64,000 nt of DNA from Streptomyces sp. SLBN-118 (GCF_006715635.1 NZ_VFNP01000001.1:992001-1056000), one strand, 5' to 3'; numbered from the stretch's first letter, positions 8,630 to 17,920 are shown. The notes: generated by a model from the letters alone, not told the origin. Made by a program: numbers and translations.

Positions 8630-9973
8630 CTATGGGCTGAGCGTGAGGAGTTCGCCGAGTTCCTCCCCCAGGCTCCGCGCGAGCCGGTCGAGGTCCGGAA
8701 CGGCCTTGCCGTCGGCGACCAGGCCGACATGGACCCGTCCGCCGTAGGTCGACAGCGCGATCGCCAGGGACTGCCCGCGAGCGAGCGGCGCCATCGGGTA
8801 GATCTCGCGCAGCGGGCAGCCGCCCAGCGACAGTGCCGAGCGCGGCAGCGGCACGCTGGTCACCAGGACGTCGAACAGCATCCGGGCGGCCCCTCCGGCC
8901 AGCGGCGCGCCGAACCGGTGTGCCAGCGGCGGCAGTTGATCGGCGAGTACGGCCAGTGCCCCGGCCCCGCGGGAGGGCCCGGCCGCCTTGTTGCGGTCCA
9001 TGGCGGTGCGTACGGAATCCAGCCGCGAGCGCGGATCCGGGTCGCCGACCGGCAGTTCGAGCAGATACGCGGAGAATTTGTTGCCCGATCCGGGCGGGCT
9101 GCCGGGTCGGCGCCGGGAGACCGGCACCAGGGCCCGCGGGCCGGCGGCGGGCAACGGCTCGCCGCGGGCCAGGAGCCAGCGCCGCATACCGCCCGCGACG
9201 AGGGCGAGCAGTACATCGTTGGCGGTTCCGCCCGCCGCCTTGCGGACGCGCTGGACGTCGTCGAGGTCGAGCACGGCGGTGCCGAGCCGCCTGGTGCCGC
9301 TGGAGCCGGCCGAGAGTGCGGGCACGCCGCGCGGGTCGAGCCTGCTGGCCCGTACGACAGAGGCGCCGACGCCGACGGCCCGGCCCAGTTCCTCGATACG
9401 GCCCCGGGCGAATCCGGCCACCTGCCGGGGGCCGGTGAGCCAGGACGTGGGCTGCACGGCTCGTGCCCGCCGGGCACGGGCGGTTCTGGCGTCGACGATC
9501 TCGTCGAAGATCCCGGCACCGATGGCGACCGCGCGCATGCCGTCGGCCAGCGCGTGATGGAGCTTGACCAGCACCGCGAACGGGCCCCCGCCCTCCGGTC
9601 CGGTCAGCAGGTACATCTCCCAGGGCGGCAGGCCCCGTTCGAGCGGCCGCTCCATCAACTCGCCGGCGATCGAGACGGCCCCGGCGGCGAAGTCGCCGTC
9701 GGGGATACGGATCTGGTGAACGTGCCGCCGTACGTCGAAGTCCTTGGCCACGGACCAGGCCGCACCTCCGACGGGCAGCAGGACGTCCCGTACATGCATC
9801 CGCAGCCGGCGGATCGCCGCGGCGCGGGCGGCGAGCAGTTCGAGGACCTGCTCGCCACTCCGGGCGCCCGGGGCGGGACCGAAGAAGGCGAGGGCGCCGA
9901 GATGCATCGGATGTCCGGCCGACTCGAGATGCCAGAACGCCAGATCGAGGGGGGCGAGAAGCTCGGTGCTCAA
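8630..9973 (-). CDS. Wax ester synthase/diacylglycerol acyltransferase
   Basis: This is a 447-residue WS/DGAT enzyme that transfers an acyl group from acyl-CoA to a diacylglycerol or long-chain alcohol, giving storage triacylglycerol or wax ester at the membrane. The N-terminal LAPLDLAFWHLE start and the catalytic HHxxxDG motif (HHALADG; His139, His140, Asp144) are clear, as is the C-terminal PLYDG-like domain (YTSVPLPRSALSLGG-type region). The length is normal. It is monocistronic by spacing. Streptomyces carry several paralogs, so redundancy is likely. Confidence 0.9.
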   Translation of the reverse strand: MSTELLAPLDLAFWHLESAGHPMHLGALAFFGPAPGARSGEQVLELLAARAAAIRRLRMHVRDVLLPVGGAAWSVAKDFDVRRHVHQIRIPDGDFAAGAVSIAGELMERPLERGLPPWEMYLLTGPEGGGPFAVLVKLHHALADGMRAVAIGAGIFDEIVDARTARARRARAVQPTSWLTGPRQVAGFARGRIEELGRAVGVGASVVRASRLDPRGVPALSAGSSGTRRLGTAVLDLDDVQRVRKAAGGTANDVLLALVAGGMRRWLLARGEPLPAAGPRALVPVSRRRPGSPPGSGNKFSAYLLELPVGDPDPRSRLDSVRTAMDRNKAAGPSRGAGALAVLADQLPPLAHRFGAPLAGGAARMLFDVLVTSVPLPRSALSLGGCPLREIYPMAPLARGQSLAIALSTYGGRVHVGLVADGKAVPDLDRLARSLGEELGELLTLSP

Positions 9974-10088
9974 AGGGGTCCTCTTGTCCTAGAAGTGTCC
10001 AGGAAGGCCACAGAATGCGAAGTCAACCGCCTGCGGTCGGTTACGGTCAAGTACGATCAGTTCACGGACAGTTAACAACAGGTAATAA

Positions 10089-12161
10089 TCAGCGGACCTG
10101 CCTGTCCGGAACGATGAACTCGCCCCAGACACACTTGCCGCTGCCTCTCGATTCGACGCCCCAGGCCTCTGTCAGCCGGTCCACCAGCATCAGCCCGCGG
10201 CCGGACACGCCCGACTCCCCTGCCTCGCGGCGGCGCGGCAGCGCACTGGAACGGTCCTCGACCTCCACCCGCAGCCGCCGCTCGGGGCCCGCCAGCGCGC
10301 GAAGGGTCACGATCGCGCCGCCGTCGGTGTGCACCAGGGCGTTGGTGATCATCTCGTCCGCCGCCAGCTCGACCTCGTCCGACCGCTCGCGCGCGCCCCA
10401 CGCCCGTACCGCGGCCCGGATCATGTGCCGGGCCGAGCGCAGCGCCTCCGGATCGTTCTGCCTGACGTGCTGCTGCAGCCGGCCGCCCGACTGCGGGGTG
10501 AACGCGCCGCTGCGGCGCAGCAGCAGGAGCGCCACATCGTCCTCGCCGCCCCGCTCCTCCACCACCTCGCACAGGCGGTCGGCGAGCAGTTGCAGATCCC
10601 GGGGACCGGAGCACACCAGCGCCGTGAGCAGCTGCATGCCGTCGTCGAGGTCGGTGCCGGGCTGTTCGACCAGCCCGTCTGTGCAGAGCACAAGGGTCTG
10701 TCCGGGGTCCAGTTCGACGGTGCTGACCGGGTATTCGAGCCGGTCGAACTCCGCCGAGAGACCCAGTGGAAGCCCGCCCTCCACGGGCAGCCTGCGGCAG
10801 TCGCCGTCGGTGTCCCGGATCAGCGGGTCGATATGTCCGGCGCGCACCACCTGGACCACTCCGGTAGTGAGGTCGACCTCCGCGTACAGGCAGGTCGCGA
10901 AGCGTTCGGTGTCCAGTTCATGAAGAAAGACGGAGGCGCGTGCCATCACGGTGGCCGGGGTGTGCCCCTCGGCCGCGTACGCCCGCAGGACGATCCGCAG
11001 TTGCCCCATCACCGCGGCCGCGTCGGTGTCGTGCCCCTGTACATCACCGATGACCGCGCCGACGCGTCCGCCGGGCAGCGCGATGATGTCGTACCAGTCG
11101 CCGCCGATGTCCCGGCCCAGCCGCGCGGAGCGGTAGCGCACGGCGATCTGCGCGCCGGGGACGTCGGGGATCCGGCGCGGCAGCATCGCCTGCTGGAGTC
11201 CCTCGGCGAGGTCGTGCTCCTGCTCGTACAGGACGGCACGCTGCAGGCTCTGCGCGATGCTGCTGCCGAGCGCGACCAGCAGATTGCGCTCGTCGGGGGT
11301 GAAGCGGGTCTTGTCGCTGTACAGCAGTCCGAGCGCCCCGATGGGACGGGCCTGGGCGATCAGCGGCAGATAGGCGGCCGCGGTGATGCCGAGCCCTTTG
11401 ATGTGCGGCCACAGCAGCGGATAGGACTCGGCGAAGTCCCGTTTGGACTCGATGAAACGGGGAGTGAGGGTGCGGACCACCTCGCTCATCGGGTACTCCT
11501 CGTCGACGCGTGTGTAGCGCGTGCCGGGCACGAAGGCGTCCTCGGGACCCTCGGCGACGAGATGGATCCGGCCTGCCTCCAGCAGCCCCATGACCAGGCT
11601 GGTGGCCCCGAAGTGCTCCAGGCCGTGCGAGTCCTTCAGTACGTCGATGACGTCCTGGACGGTCCTCGCGTGGGCGAGTGCCGCGGTGGTGGTCTCCACG
11701 ACGCTGGTCTGTCTGCGCCGGTCGCTGTCGACCCCGACGCGCGCGGCTGACTCCGCGAGCTCTTCGGTGGCGTCGCGGATGATGCCGATGATGCGCAGCG
11801 GACGGCCGGTGTCGTCCCGGCGGACGGATCCCTGGGTGTGGGTCCAGCGCATCTTCCCGTCGCGGCGGCGGATACGGAAGTACGCGCCGTAGTGGTCGCT
11901 GCCCTTCTTGAGCGCCTGAGCCACCATCGTGTCCAGACGGGCGGCCTCGTCCGCCGGCACCCGGCGGGAAAGACTTTCCGGGCGGCCGTCGTACTCGTCG
12001 GGACGCAGGTCGAACACCTCAAGAGCGGGCCCGTCCATATGCATCAGCCCGCTGATCAGGTCCCAGTCGAAGCTGCCCATCCGATTGAGCGTCAGGCTCA
12101 GGTCCGAGTCGGCCGGCCAGTCGTCGGGAAGCGACAGGGCACCCGCTGCCCGATCAACCAT
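10089..12161 (-). CDS. PAS-GAF-PP2C (SpoIIE-like) phosphatase with HATPase domain
   Basis: This 690-residue cytoplasmic signalling protein has an N-terminal PAS domain with PAC extension (about 20-130), a GAF domain (about 165-315), a PPM/PP2C SpoIIE-type phosphatase domain (about 340-545; RDIGGDWYDII, DVQGHDTDAAAVMGQLR) and a C-terminal HATPase_c domain (about 560-680; ELAADEMITNALVH). Such proteins act in partner-switching networks. The phosphatase acts on an anti-anti-sigma factor and the RsbW-like kinase domain can phosphorylate it or bind sigma. The input ligand is unknown. It is transcribed alone. Confidence 0.92.
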   Translation of the reverse strand: MVDRAAGALSLPDDWPADSDLSLTLNRMGSFDWDLISGLMHMDGPALEVFDLRPDEYDGRPESLSRRVPADEAARLDTMVAQALKKGSDHYGAYFRIRRRDGKMRWTHTQGSVRRDDTGRPLRIIGIIRDATEELAESAARVGVDSDRRRQTSVVETTTAALAHARTVQDVIDVLKDSHGLEHFGATSLVMGLLEAGRIHLVAEGPEDAFVPGTRYTRVDEEYPMSEVVRTLTPRFIESKRDFAESYPLLWPHIKGLGITAAAYLPLIAQARPIGALGLLYSDKTRFTPDERNLLVALGSSIAQSLQRAVLYEQEHDLAEGLQQAMLPRRIPDVPGAQIAVRYRSARLGRDIGGDWYDIIALPGGRVGAVIGDVQGHDTDAAAVMGQLRIVLRAYAAEGHTPATVMARASVFLHELDTERFATCLYAEVDLTTGVVQVVRAGHIDPLIRDTDGDCRRLPVEGGLPLGLSAEFDRLEYPVSTVELDPGQTLVLCTDGLVEQPGTDLDDGMQLLTALVCSGPRDLQLLADRLCEVVEERGGEDDVALLLLRRSGAFTPQSGGRLQQHVRQNDPEALRSARHMIRAAVRAWGARERSDEVELAADEMITNALVHTDGGAIVTLRALAGPERRLRVEVEDRSSALPRRREAGESGVSGRGLMLVDRLTEAWGVESRGSGKCVWGEFIVPDRQVR

Positions 12162-12215
12162 GTCGCCACTCTGCCATCATTTGTCGGATTCTTCGACCGA
12201 TTCGGACAGATCCGC

Positions 12216-13283
12216 TCAACCCGGGAAGGTGTCCGGCTCCGCCGGTTCCTCGGAGGGCACGAGCAGGTCCGGCTGGGAGGGTGTGACCCCCTCCTCGGGG
12301 GGCACATCGGGCTGGACGGGCGGTGGCAGGGGGTCGCTCGGCATGTCCGGCACCTGTTCCACCGGCGGGTTCATCGGCGGCTGCTCGGGCGGAGCGGGGC
12401 TGCTCGTGCCGTCACTCGGTCCGGTCGAGTCGCCCGGCCGGGTCGGATCACCGGTCTCGGGCGGCTCCGCGAGCGGCGGGTAGGTGAAGATGTCGTCCGG
12501 GGTCACGGGCGGGAGCACATCGGGCCGCTTGTCCTCTTCCCCTTCGGTCCCGGCCTTCCGGTCGATCCAGGTGTTGTTGATGACGTCGACGATCACCAGG
12601 CTGTTGACGATCTGCACCGTGGGCTTGACGACGACCACCTTGTCGGGCCGGTAGCCCGCCCAGGACTGACCTGTGTGGACCACGGCGCCCTTGACCGCGA
12701 CCGGGGGCCCCAGCGGGTTTCCGCAGGAGCATCTGACCCTCGGCGCTCCGTGTCCGTCCACGAGTACCGCGGTACCGGACTGCAGTACGGCCTGGAAGCC
12801 GGCGGCGGAGCGGTTGCGATAGCCGTGGTTGGTGACGCGCGTGTCGGCCCGCAGAACGACCGGGGTGAGTCCTCGCAGAAAGTCCGGGATGTCCGACTGG
12901 GAGATGCCCGCGCCCCGGGCGAAGGCGCGCGCCTTGGCCTGGTCACCGCCCAGGAACGTCACCTGCTGCTCGACGTCGCAGCTGCCGATCGACTGGGTGC
13001 CGCCGTAGAGCCCGGGCGTTGCGCCGGACAGGGTGCGCAGAGTCAGGCCTCTGGTGGGGCTCGGCTCGCTCGCCGGCACGGGCGGCGGAGGTGGGGGCGC
13101 GCCCCCGGAGAGAGCCGTGGTCGAGGTGTAGGGGTCCGGACCCTGGACCGCGGCCGGCTGGAGGAAGACCTCCCCCTGCCCGTCCGTCGCAGCACTGCTG
13201 GCGCCACCGCAGCCGGCGGCCAGGAGCGTGACAAAGATCGCGGCGGCAGCCGCGGCGTACCGACGACGCTTGGGTGGACGCAC
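12216..13283 (-). CDS. DUF6777-type lipoprotein
   Basis: This is a secreted lipoprotein of about 355 residues. The N-terminus is basic (RPPKRRR), then hydrophobic, with lipobox LAAGC, and is followed by a Pro/Ser linker. The central domain contains LSGATPGLYGGTQSIGSCDV, a FLRGLTPVVLRADTRVTNHGY stretch and a CSCGNPL motif, features I associate with Streptomyces DUF6777 proteins. The last 100 residues are a Pro/Glu-rich disordered tail. GTG at 13283 has GGGAG at good spacing. GTG at 13304 is the alternative start, seven residues longer and with a weaker site. The function is unknown. Confidence 0.75.
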   Translation of the reverse strand: MRPPKRRRYAAAAAAIFVTLLAAGCGGASSAATDGQGEVFLQPAAVQGPDPYTSTTALSGGAPPPPPPVPASEPSPTRGLTLRTLSGATPGLYGGTQSIGSCDVEQQVTFLGGDQAKARAFARGAGISQSDIPDFLRGLTPVVLRADTRVTNHGYRNRSAAGFQAVLQSGTAVLVDGHGAPRVRCSCGNPLGPPVAVKGAVVHTGQSWAGYRPDKVVVVKPTVQIVNSLVIVDVINNTWIDRKAGTEGEEDKRPDVLPPVTPDDIFTYPPLAEPPETGDPTRPGDSTGPSDGTSSPAPPEQPPMNPPVEQVPDMPSDPLPPPVQPDVPPEEGVTPSQPDLLVPSEEPAEPDTFPG

Positions 13284-13304
13284 GAAAATCTCCCGCCTCT
13301 TCAC

Positions 13305-13338
13305 CCGATGTGTTCCTCAAGCCGATGTGTTTCTCAAG
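13305..13338. repeat. 17-bp tandem repeat
   Basis: CCGATGTGTTCCTCAAG is followed directly by CCGATGTGTTTCTCAAG, with one mismatch. The pair lies just upstream of the lipoprotein start and 28 bp before the first TTGAAC palindrome. It could be a direct-repeat protein site or a slippage product. Confidence 0.6.
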
Positions 13339-13365
13339 TTCTGCCGGATTGCCGCCACCGTCGCG

Positions 13366-13425
13366 ACTTGAACGCGTTCAAGTTTGGCCCTAGTCTCAGG
13401 TCCGCAGGGAATTGAACACGTTCAA
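13366..13425 (+). promoter_or_regulatory. Promoter with two TTGAACNCGTTCAA operator palindromes
   Basis: ACTTGAACGCGTTCAAGT (13366-13383) is a perfect 18-bp palindrome. TTGAACACGTTCAA (13412-13425) repeats the same arms 44 bp further on, about four helical turns. The first TTGAAC can serve as a -35 box with TAGTCT (13391-13396) as the -10 after 17 bp, so one palindrome covers the -35 and the other lies just downstream of the start point. This is the layout of a repressor-controlled promoter for the operon starting at 13444. The repressor is not identifiable; TetR, MarR or LacI-type proteins all bind such sites. Confidence 0.7.
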
Positions 13426-13443
13426 GCCTGGGGTGGGTGCGTG

Positions 13444-14262
13444 ATGTCCGTACTGGTCAACGTGATCGTGATGCTCGGCATGCTGGTGATCGTGCCCGCC
13501 GGACTGCACCTCATGGACGCCGTCGAACTCGCGCCCATTCGGCGGATCTGGCTGCTGTTCGCGGTCCCCGGAGCGGTCTCGCTCTGGCTGCCACGCTCGA
13601 CGTCGGCCGCCGTCCTGGCGGGCCTGTACGCGCTCGGTACGCTTGCCCTCGCCGTTCAGGCCCCGCGCCGGCCGGCCCGCACCCGCTCGCCGACGCCCGC
13701 CGAGATCGCACAGCTCACCGCGCTCGTAACCCCTTGCGTCGCCGGGCTCGCGCTCGTCGCGGAACGCGCCGGGCACGAGCTCTTCGGTTTCGGCCTGACG
13801 GTCCTCGCACTGACTGTGCCGCACTTCCACTTCGTTGGATTCGCCGCCGCCCTCGTGGCCGGCCTGGTCTGCCGCACGACGGCCGGAGCCGCCGGTCGCT
13901 TCGCCGCGCTGAGCGTGCCGCTGGGCACCCTGCTTGTGCTGGCCGGCTATTTCTTCGACGACTGGGCCGAACTGCTCGGGGCACTCCTACTCACCGCCGG
14001 CATGTGGACCGTGGCACTGCTGACCTGGCGCGATGTCCGGGCCGGCGGACGCGACGGGTTCACCCGCACCCTGCTGGCAATCTCCGCCGCCGTGCTGGTG
14101 GCGACGATGCTGCTCGCCCTGAGCTGGGCGCTCGGCGAAGCAACCGGCCTGCCCCACCCGAATCTCACCTGGATGGCCGCCACCCACGGCCTCGGCAACG
14201 CCCTCGGCTTCGCGCTCTGCTCGGTGCTCGCCTGGCGACGACTCAAGGAGACGACCGCATGA
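13444..14262 (+). CDS. YndJ-like polytopic membrane protein
   Basis: This 272-residue integral membrane protein has about nine hydrophobic helices and a conserved-looking VPHFHFVGFAAALVAG segment with His residues within the membrane, plus THGLGNALGF near the end. Both resemble the YndJ family, whose function is unknown. Start at ATG 13444; GTG 13441 is the alternative. Its stop overlaps the next ATG (ATGA at 14259-14262). It is the first gene of a three-gene operon controlled by the double palindrome just upstream. Confidence 0.75.
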   Translation: MSVLVNVIVMLGMLVIVPAGLHLMDAVELAPIRRIWLLFAVPGAVSLWLPRSTSAAVLAGLYALGTLALAVQAPRRPARTRSPTPAEIAQLTALVTPCVAGLALVAERAGHELFGFGLTVLALTVPHFHFVGFAAALVAGLVCRTTAGAAGRFAALSVPLGTLLVLAGYFFDDWAELLGALLLTAGMWTVALLTWRDVRAGGRDGFTRTLLAISAAVLVATMLLALSWALGEATGLPHPNLTWMAATHGLGNALGFALCSVLAWRRLKETTA

Positions 14263-14876
14263 AGCATGACCCCATGAAGGAGGACGGCACGCAGGACGAC
14301 CGCACGCAGGACGACCGGCTGAGCAGCGACCGTATGAGCAGCAACCGCCCCGCCACGGGCCGCGGTCCGAGCTACCCGGAGGTGGGCGCCACCCGGCTCG
14401 GCCAGCTGCCCGACGGTTACCACCATCTCCACCACACCACCCGCATCGGCCGCGGCCGCGCCGTCTTCGACGCGGCCGGCGAGGCGGTCACCACCTGGCG
14501 GATGCACCGCACATCGGGGGCCCGCGTACGCACCTCGGCGCCGCGGGCCGAGCCCGCCGTCCGGCTCCAGGTCTCGATCGGCGTGGGCCCGCTGCGGTTC
14601 ACCGCGCCGTGCGAGGTGATCTGGACGGCGTACGAGCACAACCGCACGGGCTTCGCGTACGGCACCCTGGCCGGGCATCCCGAGTGCGGGGAGGAGTCCT
14701 TCGTCGTCGACATCGGGGACGACGGCTCGGTGTGGTTCACCGTCATGGCGTTCAGCCGCCCCTCCCGCTGGTACGCCCGGCTCGCCGGCCCGCTCGTGCC
14801 CGTACTGCAGAAGTGGTACGCCAAGCGGCTGAGCCACACCGTGCGGCGGCTTGCCGCCGACCGATACTGGAGGTGA
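14259..14876 (+). CDS. DUF1990 family protein
   Basis: This is a 205-residue soluble protein. An acidic, Asp/Met-rich N-terminal extension of about 45 residues, with imperfect TQDDR/SSDRM repeats, precedes a DUF1990 domain. The landmarks are GRAVFDAAGEAVTTWRMHR, GFAYGTLAGHPECGEE, and a tail with VWFTVMAFSRPSRWYARLAGP. It overlaps both neighbours (ATGA with the YndJ-like gene; TGATG with the next), so the three products are probably made in fixed proportion. The molecular function of DUF1990 is unknown; plant homologs are annotated as membrane-associated. Confidence 0.8.
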   Translation: MKHDPMKEDGTQDDRTQDDRLSSDRMSSNRPATGRGPSYPEVGATRLGQLPDGYHHLHHTTRIGRGRAVFDAAGEAVTTWRMHRTSGARVRTSAPRAEPAVRLQVSIGVGPLRFTAPCEVIWTAYEHNRTGFAYGTLAGHPECGEESFVVDIGDDGSVWFTVMAFSRPSRWYARLAGPLVPVLQKWYAKRLSHTVRRLAADRYWR

Positions 14877-16282
14877 TGGAGTGGTTCACGGACAGCGACT
14901 ACTGGCTCAGCCGGCTGGTCTTCCAGCGGGCGCTGGCCGCCGTGTACCTGGTCGCCTTTCTCACCGCGGCCCGGCAGTTCCGGGCGCTGATCGGCGAGCG
15001 GGGCATGCTGCCGGTGCCCGCGTACGTGCGCCGGGTGCCGATGCGGTATGCGCCGAGCCTGTTCCAACTGCGCTACTCCGACCGGCTCTTCGCCGTCTGC
15101 GCCTGGTTTGGCGCCCTGCTCTCGGCGGCCCTGGTCGCGGGCGCCGCCGACCGGATCCCGCTCCCGGTCGCGATGCTGTGGTGGGCGGCGCTGTGGGTGC
15201 TCTATCTGTCGATCGTGAACGTCGGTCAGACCTGGTACGGCTTCGGCTGGGAGTCGCTGCTGCTGGAGGTGGGCTTTCTCGCCGTCTTCCTCGGCAATGA
15301 ACGCACCGCCCCACCGGTGCTCGTGCTGTGGCTGCTGCGCTGGGTGCTGTTCCGGGTGGAGTTCGGCGCGGGGCTGATCAAAATCCGCGGCGACCAGTGC
15401 TGGCGCGATCTCACGTGCCTCTACTACCACCACGAGACGCAGCCGATGCCGGGTCCGCTGAGCTGGTTCTTCCACCATCTGCCCAGGCCCTTCCACCGGG
15501 TGGAGGTGGCGGCCAACCATGTGACCCAACTCTTCGTTCCCGTCCTGCTGTTCACCCCGCAGCCGACCGCGAGTGTGGCCGCCGGAATGATCGTCCTGAC
15601 CCAGCTGTGGCTGGTGCTCTCGGGCAACTTCTCCTGGCTGAACTGGATCACGATCGTTCTCGCGCTGTCCGTCGTGGAGGGATCCCTGGTCGCCGATCCT
15701 CACGAGCTGCCCGGATCCCCGATCTGGTACGAGGTCGTGGTCATCGCCGTCAGCGCACTGCTGCTCGGCCTGAGTTACCGCCCGGCGCGCAATCTGCTCT
15801 CGCGGCGGCAGTCGATGAACCGCTCCTACGACCCCTTCCATCTGGTCAACGCCTATGGCGCGTTCGGCACGGTGGGGCGGGTGCGCTTCGAGGTGGTGGT
15901 CGAGGGCACGGACGAGAGGACGCTCCACCCGGGCACGGTCTGGCGGGAGTACGAGTTCAAGGGCAAGCCCGGCGATGTGCGCCGGCTGCCGCGCCAGTAC
16001 GCCCCCTACCATCTGCGGCTCGACTGGATGATGTGGTTCGCCGCGCTCTCCCCCGGCTATGCGCATGCCTGGTTCGGACCCTTCGTGGAGCGGCTGCTGG
16101 ACGGGGACCGGGACACCCTGAGGCTGCTGAGCGGCAATCCGTTCCCCGAGGCCCCGCCCGCGTATGTCCGCGCCAGGCTGTACCACTACCGGTACACGAC
16201 CTGGCGCGAACTGCGGGCCACGGGAGCCTGGTGGCACCGGACCTACGTACGCGAATTCCTCAGGCCGACCAGGCTGCTGTAA
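14876..16282 (+). CDS. Lipase maturation factor (LMF1/LMF2) family membrane protein
   Basis: This 468-residue protein has at least seven N-terminal membrane helices and a C-terminal soluble domain. Motifs of the LMF family are visible: QTWYGFGWESLLLEVGF, FRVEFGAGLIKIRGDQCW, LTCLYYHHETQPMP, and in the C-terminal part WREYEFKGKPGD and DWMMWFAAL. Vertebrate LMF1 is an ER protein needed for folding of dimeric lipases; the bacterial role is not established. GGAGG lies immediately before the start, and the gene overlaps the DUF1990 stop. In context it forms a membrane-associated module with the YndJ-like and DUF1990 proteins. Confidence 0.85.
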   Translation: MEWFTDSDYWLSRLVFQRALAAVYLVAFLTAARQFRALIGERGMLPVPAYVRRVPMRYAPSLFQLRYSDRLFAVCAWFGALLSAALVAGAADRIPLPVAMLWWAALWVLYLSIVNVGQTWYGFGWESLLLEVGFLAVFLGNERTAPPVLVLWLLRWVLFRVEFGAGLIKIRGDQCWRDLTCLYYHHETQPMPGPLSWFFHHLPRPFHRVEVAANHVTQLFVPVLLFTPQPTASVAAGMIVLTQLWLVLSGNFSWLNWITIVLALSVVEGSLVADPHELPGSPIWYEVVVIAVSALLLGLSYRPARNLLSRRQSMNRSYDPFHLVNAYGAFGTVGRVRFEVVVEGTDERTLHPGTVWREYEFKGKPGDVRRLPRQYAPYHLRLDWMMWFAALSPGYAHAWFGPFVERLLDGDRDTLRLLSGNPFPEAPPAYVRARLYHYRYTTWRELRATGAWWHRTYVREFLRPTRLL

Positions 16283-16410
16283 CACCCGGGCGGCCTTTCG
16301 TTCACCCGTCATCGGATGACCGGCAGCGGCCTTCACCGAGTGACTCTGTTAGTTGTAGTCTCGCGGCCACCGAGGCACGACGGCCTCACCGTGGAAAGGG
16401 ACCGCACCCA

Positions 16411-17892
16411 ATGGACGTTGAGCTCGTTTCGCGCGCCTTATCGACGCTCCCGGTGGACGATGAACATCCGTACCGCACGGGACCGTGGCAGCCGCAGACC
16501 GCCGAGTGGCGGGCCGGCGACCTTCAGGTGATCGGCGAGATACCCGCCGACCTCGACGGCGTCTACCTGCGCAACACCGAGAACCCGGTGCACCCGGCGC
16601 GGAAGCTCTACCACCCCTTCGACGGGGACGGCATGATCCATGTGGTCGGCTTCCGCGACGGAAAGGCCTTCTACCGCAACCGCTTTGTGCGCACCGAAGG
16701 CTTCGAGGCGGAGCAGAAGGCCAAGCAGTCCCTGTGGGCGGGAATCGCCGAACGTCCCTCGCTGGCACTGCGCGAGGACGGCTGGGGCGCCCGCACCCGG
16801 ATGAAGGACGCGTCGAGCACGGACATCGTCGTGCACGCGGGACAGGCGCTCTCCAGCTTCTGGCAGTGCGGCGACGTCTACCGTCTGGACCCGCTCACCC
16901 TTGAGACGCTCGGCACGTCGCCCTGGGCACCCGACTGGGGAGTCTCCGCGCACACCAAGGTCGACGAGGCGACCGGCGAGCTGCTGTTCTTCTCGTACTC
17001 GACACAGGCGCCGTATCTCCGCTACGGAGTCGTGGGACCCGACAACCGCCTCAAGCACCTCACCGACGTGCCGCTGCCGGGCCCGCGCCTGCCGCACGAC
17101 ATGGCGTTCACGGAGAACTACGCGATCCTGGGCGACTTTCCGCTCTTCTGGGACCCGGAGCTGATCGCCCAGGGCAAGTACGCCTCGCGCTTCCACCCGG
17201 ACCTGCCCAGCCGCTTCGGTGTCGTACCGCGACTCGGTTCCGACGTCCGCTGGTTCGAGGCCGACCCCACGTATGTACTGCACTTCACCAATGCCTACGA
17301 GGACGGCGACGAGATCGTCCTGGACGGCTTCCACCAGGGCTGCCCCGAGCCGGAGGATCCGCGCGGCGAAGGCATCTACCAGCGGATGTTCCGCTTTCTG
17401 GCGATCGAGCGGCTCCAGACACGGCTGCACCGCTGGCGGCTCAACCTCCGTACGGGGCAGGTGAAGGAGGAGCGCCTGAGCGAGCGGTTCACGGAGTTCG
17501 GCATGATCAACCCGCACCGTGGCGGCCTCTCCTACCGCTATGCGTACGCCTCGACCCAGCAGCCGGGCTGGTTCCTGATGAACGGCATCGTCAAGCACGA
17601 CCTGACGACGGGGAGCGAGGAGCGATACGCCTACGGCGACGGGGTGTTCGGCAGTGAGACGGCGATGGCTCCGCGTACCGGCTCGGCCGGGGAGGACGAC
17701 GGCTACCTTGTTACGCTGACCACCGACATGAACGCCGATCGTTCCGAGTGCCTGGTCTTCGACGCCGCGCGCCTGACTGACGGTCCGGTCGCCCGGGTGC
17801 GCCTTCCGGAACGGATCTCCAGCGGCACCCACTCCACCTGGGCGCCCGGCTCCGCGCTCCCCGGCTGGCTCGAAGGACCCGCGGACATCTGA
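16411..17892 (+). CDS. Carotenoid oxygenase (RPE65 family)
   Basis: This is a 493-residue non-heme iron dioxygenase that cleaves double bonds of carotenoids, apocarotenoids or stilbenes. The four iron-binding histidines of the seven-bladed propeller are visible: His181 (VSAHTKVD), His229 (RLPHDMAFT), His291 (YVLHFTNAY) and His474 (SSGTHSTW). The family N-terminal DGVYLRNTENP is also present. It is preceded by TAGTCT (16356-16361), a possible -10 box. A tandem HxlR regulator gene follows 28 bp downstream, so the regulator may be co-transcribed. No carotenoid biosynthesis genes lie in the window, so the substrate is unknown. Confidence 0.92.
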   Translation: MDVELVSRALSTLPVDDEHPYRTGPWQPQTAEWRAGDLQVIGEIPADLDGVYLRNTENPVHPARKLYHPFDGDGMIHVVGFRDGKAFYRNRFVRTEGFEAEQKAKQSLWAGIAERPSLALREDGWGARTRMKDASSTDIVVHAGQALSSFWQCGDVYRLDPLTLETLGTSPWAPDWGVSAHTKVDEATGELLFFSYSTQAPYLRYGVVGPDNRLKHLTDVPLPGPRLPHDMAFTENYAILGDFPLFWDPELIAQGKYASRFHPDLPSRFGVVPRLGSDVRWFEADPTYVLHFTNAYEDGDEIVLDGFHQGCPEPEDPRGEGIYQRMFRFLAIERLQTRLHRWRLNLRTGQVKEERLSERFTEFGMINPHRGGLSYRYAYASTQQPGWFLMNGIVKHDLTTGSEERYAYGDGVFGSETAMAPRTGSAGEDDGYLVTLTTDMNADRSECLVFDAARLTDGPVARVRLPERISSGTHSTWAPGSALPGWLEGPADI

Positions 17893-17910
17893 GGACCCGC
17901 GGACATCTGG
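17875..17910 (+). repeat. 18-bp tandem duplication at a gene end
   Basis: GGACCCGCGGACATCTGA and GGACCCGCGGACATCTGG lie head to tail, 17 of 18 bases identical. The first copy encodes the last residues and stop of the carotenoid oxygenase; the second lies in the 28-bp gap before the regulator. A recent slippage duplication is the simplest origin. Confidence 0.8.
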
Positions 17911-17920
17911 GAGGGGTGTC

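Noticed and set aside
8621..10075. A 484-codon frame antisense to the acyltransferase gene
   Set aside because: No motifs; the minus strand encodes HHALADG-type WS/DGAT.
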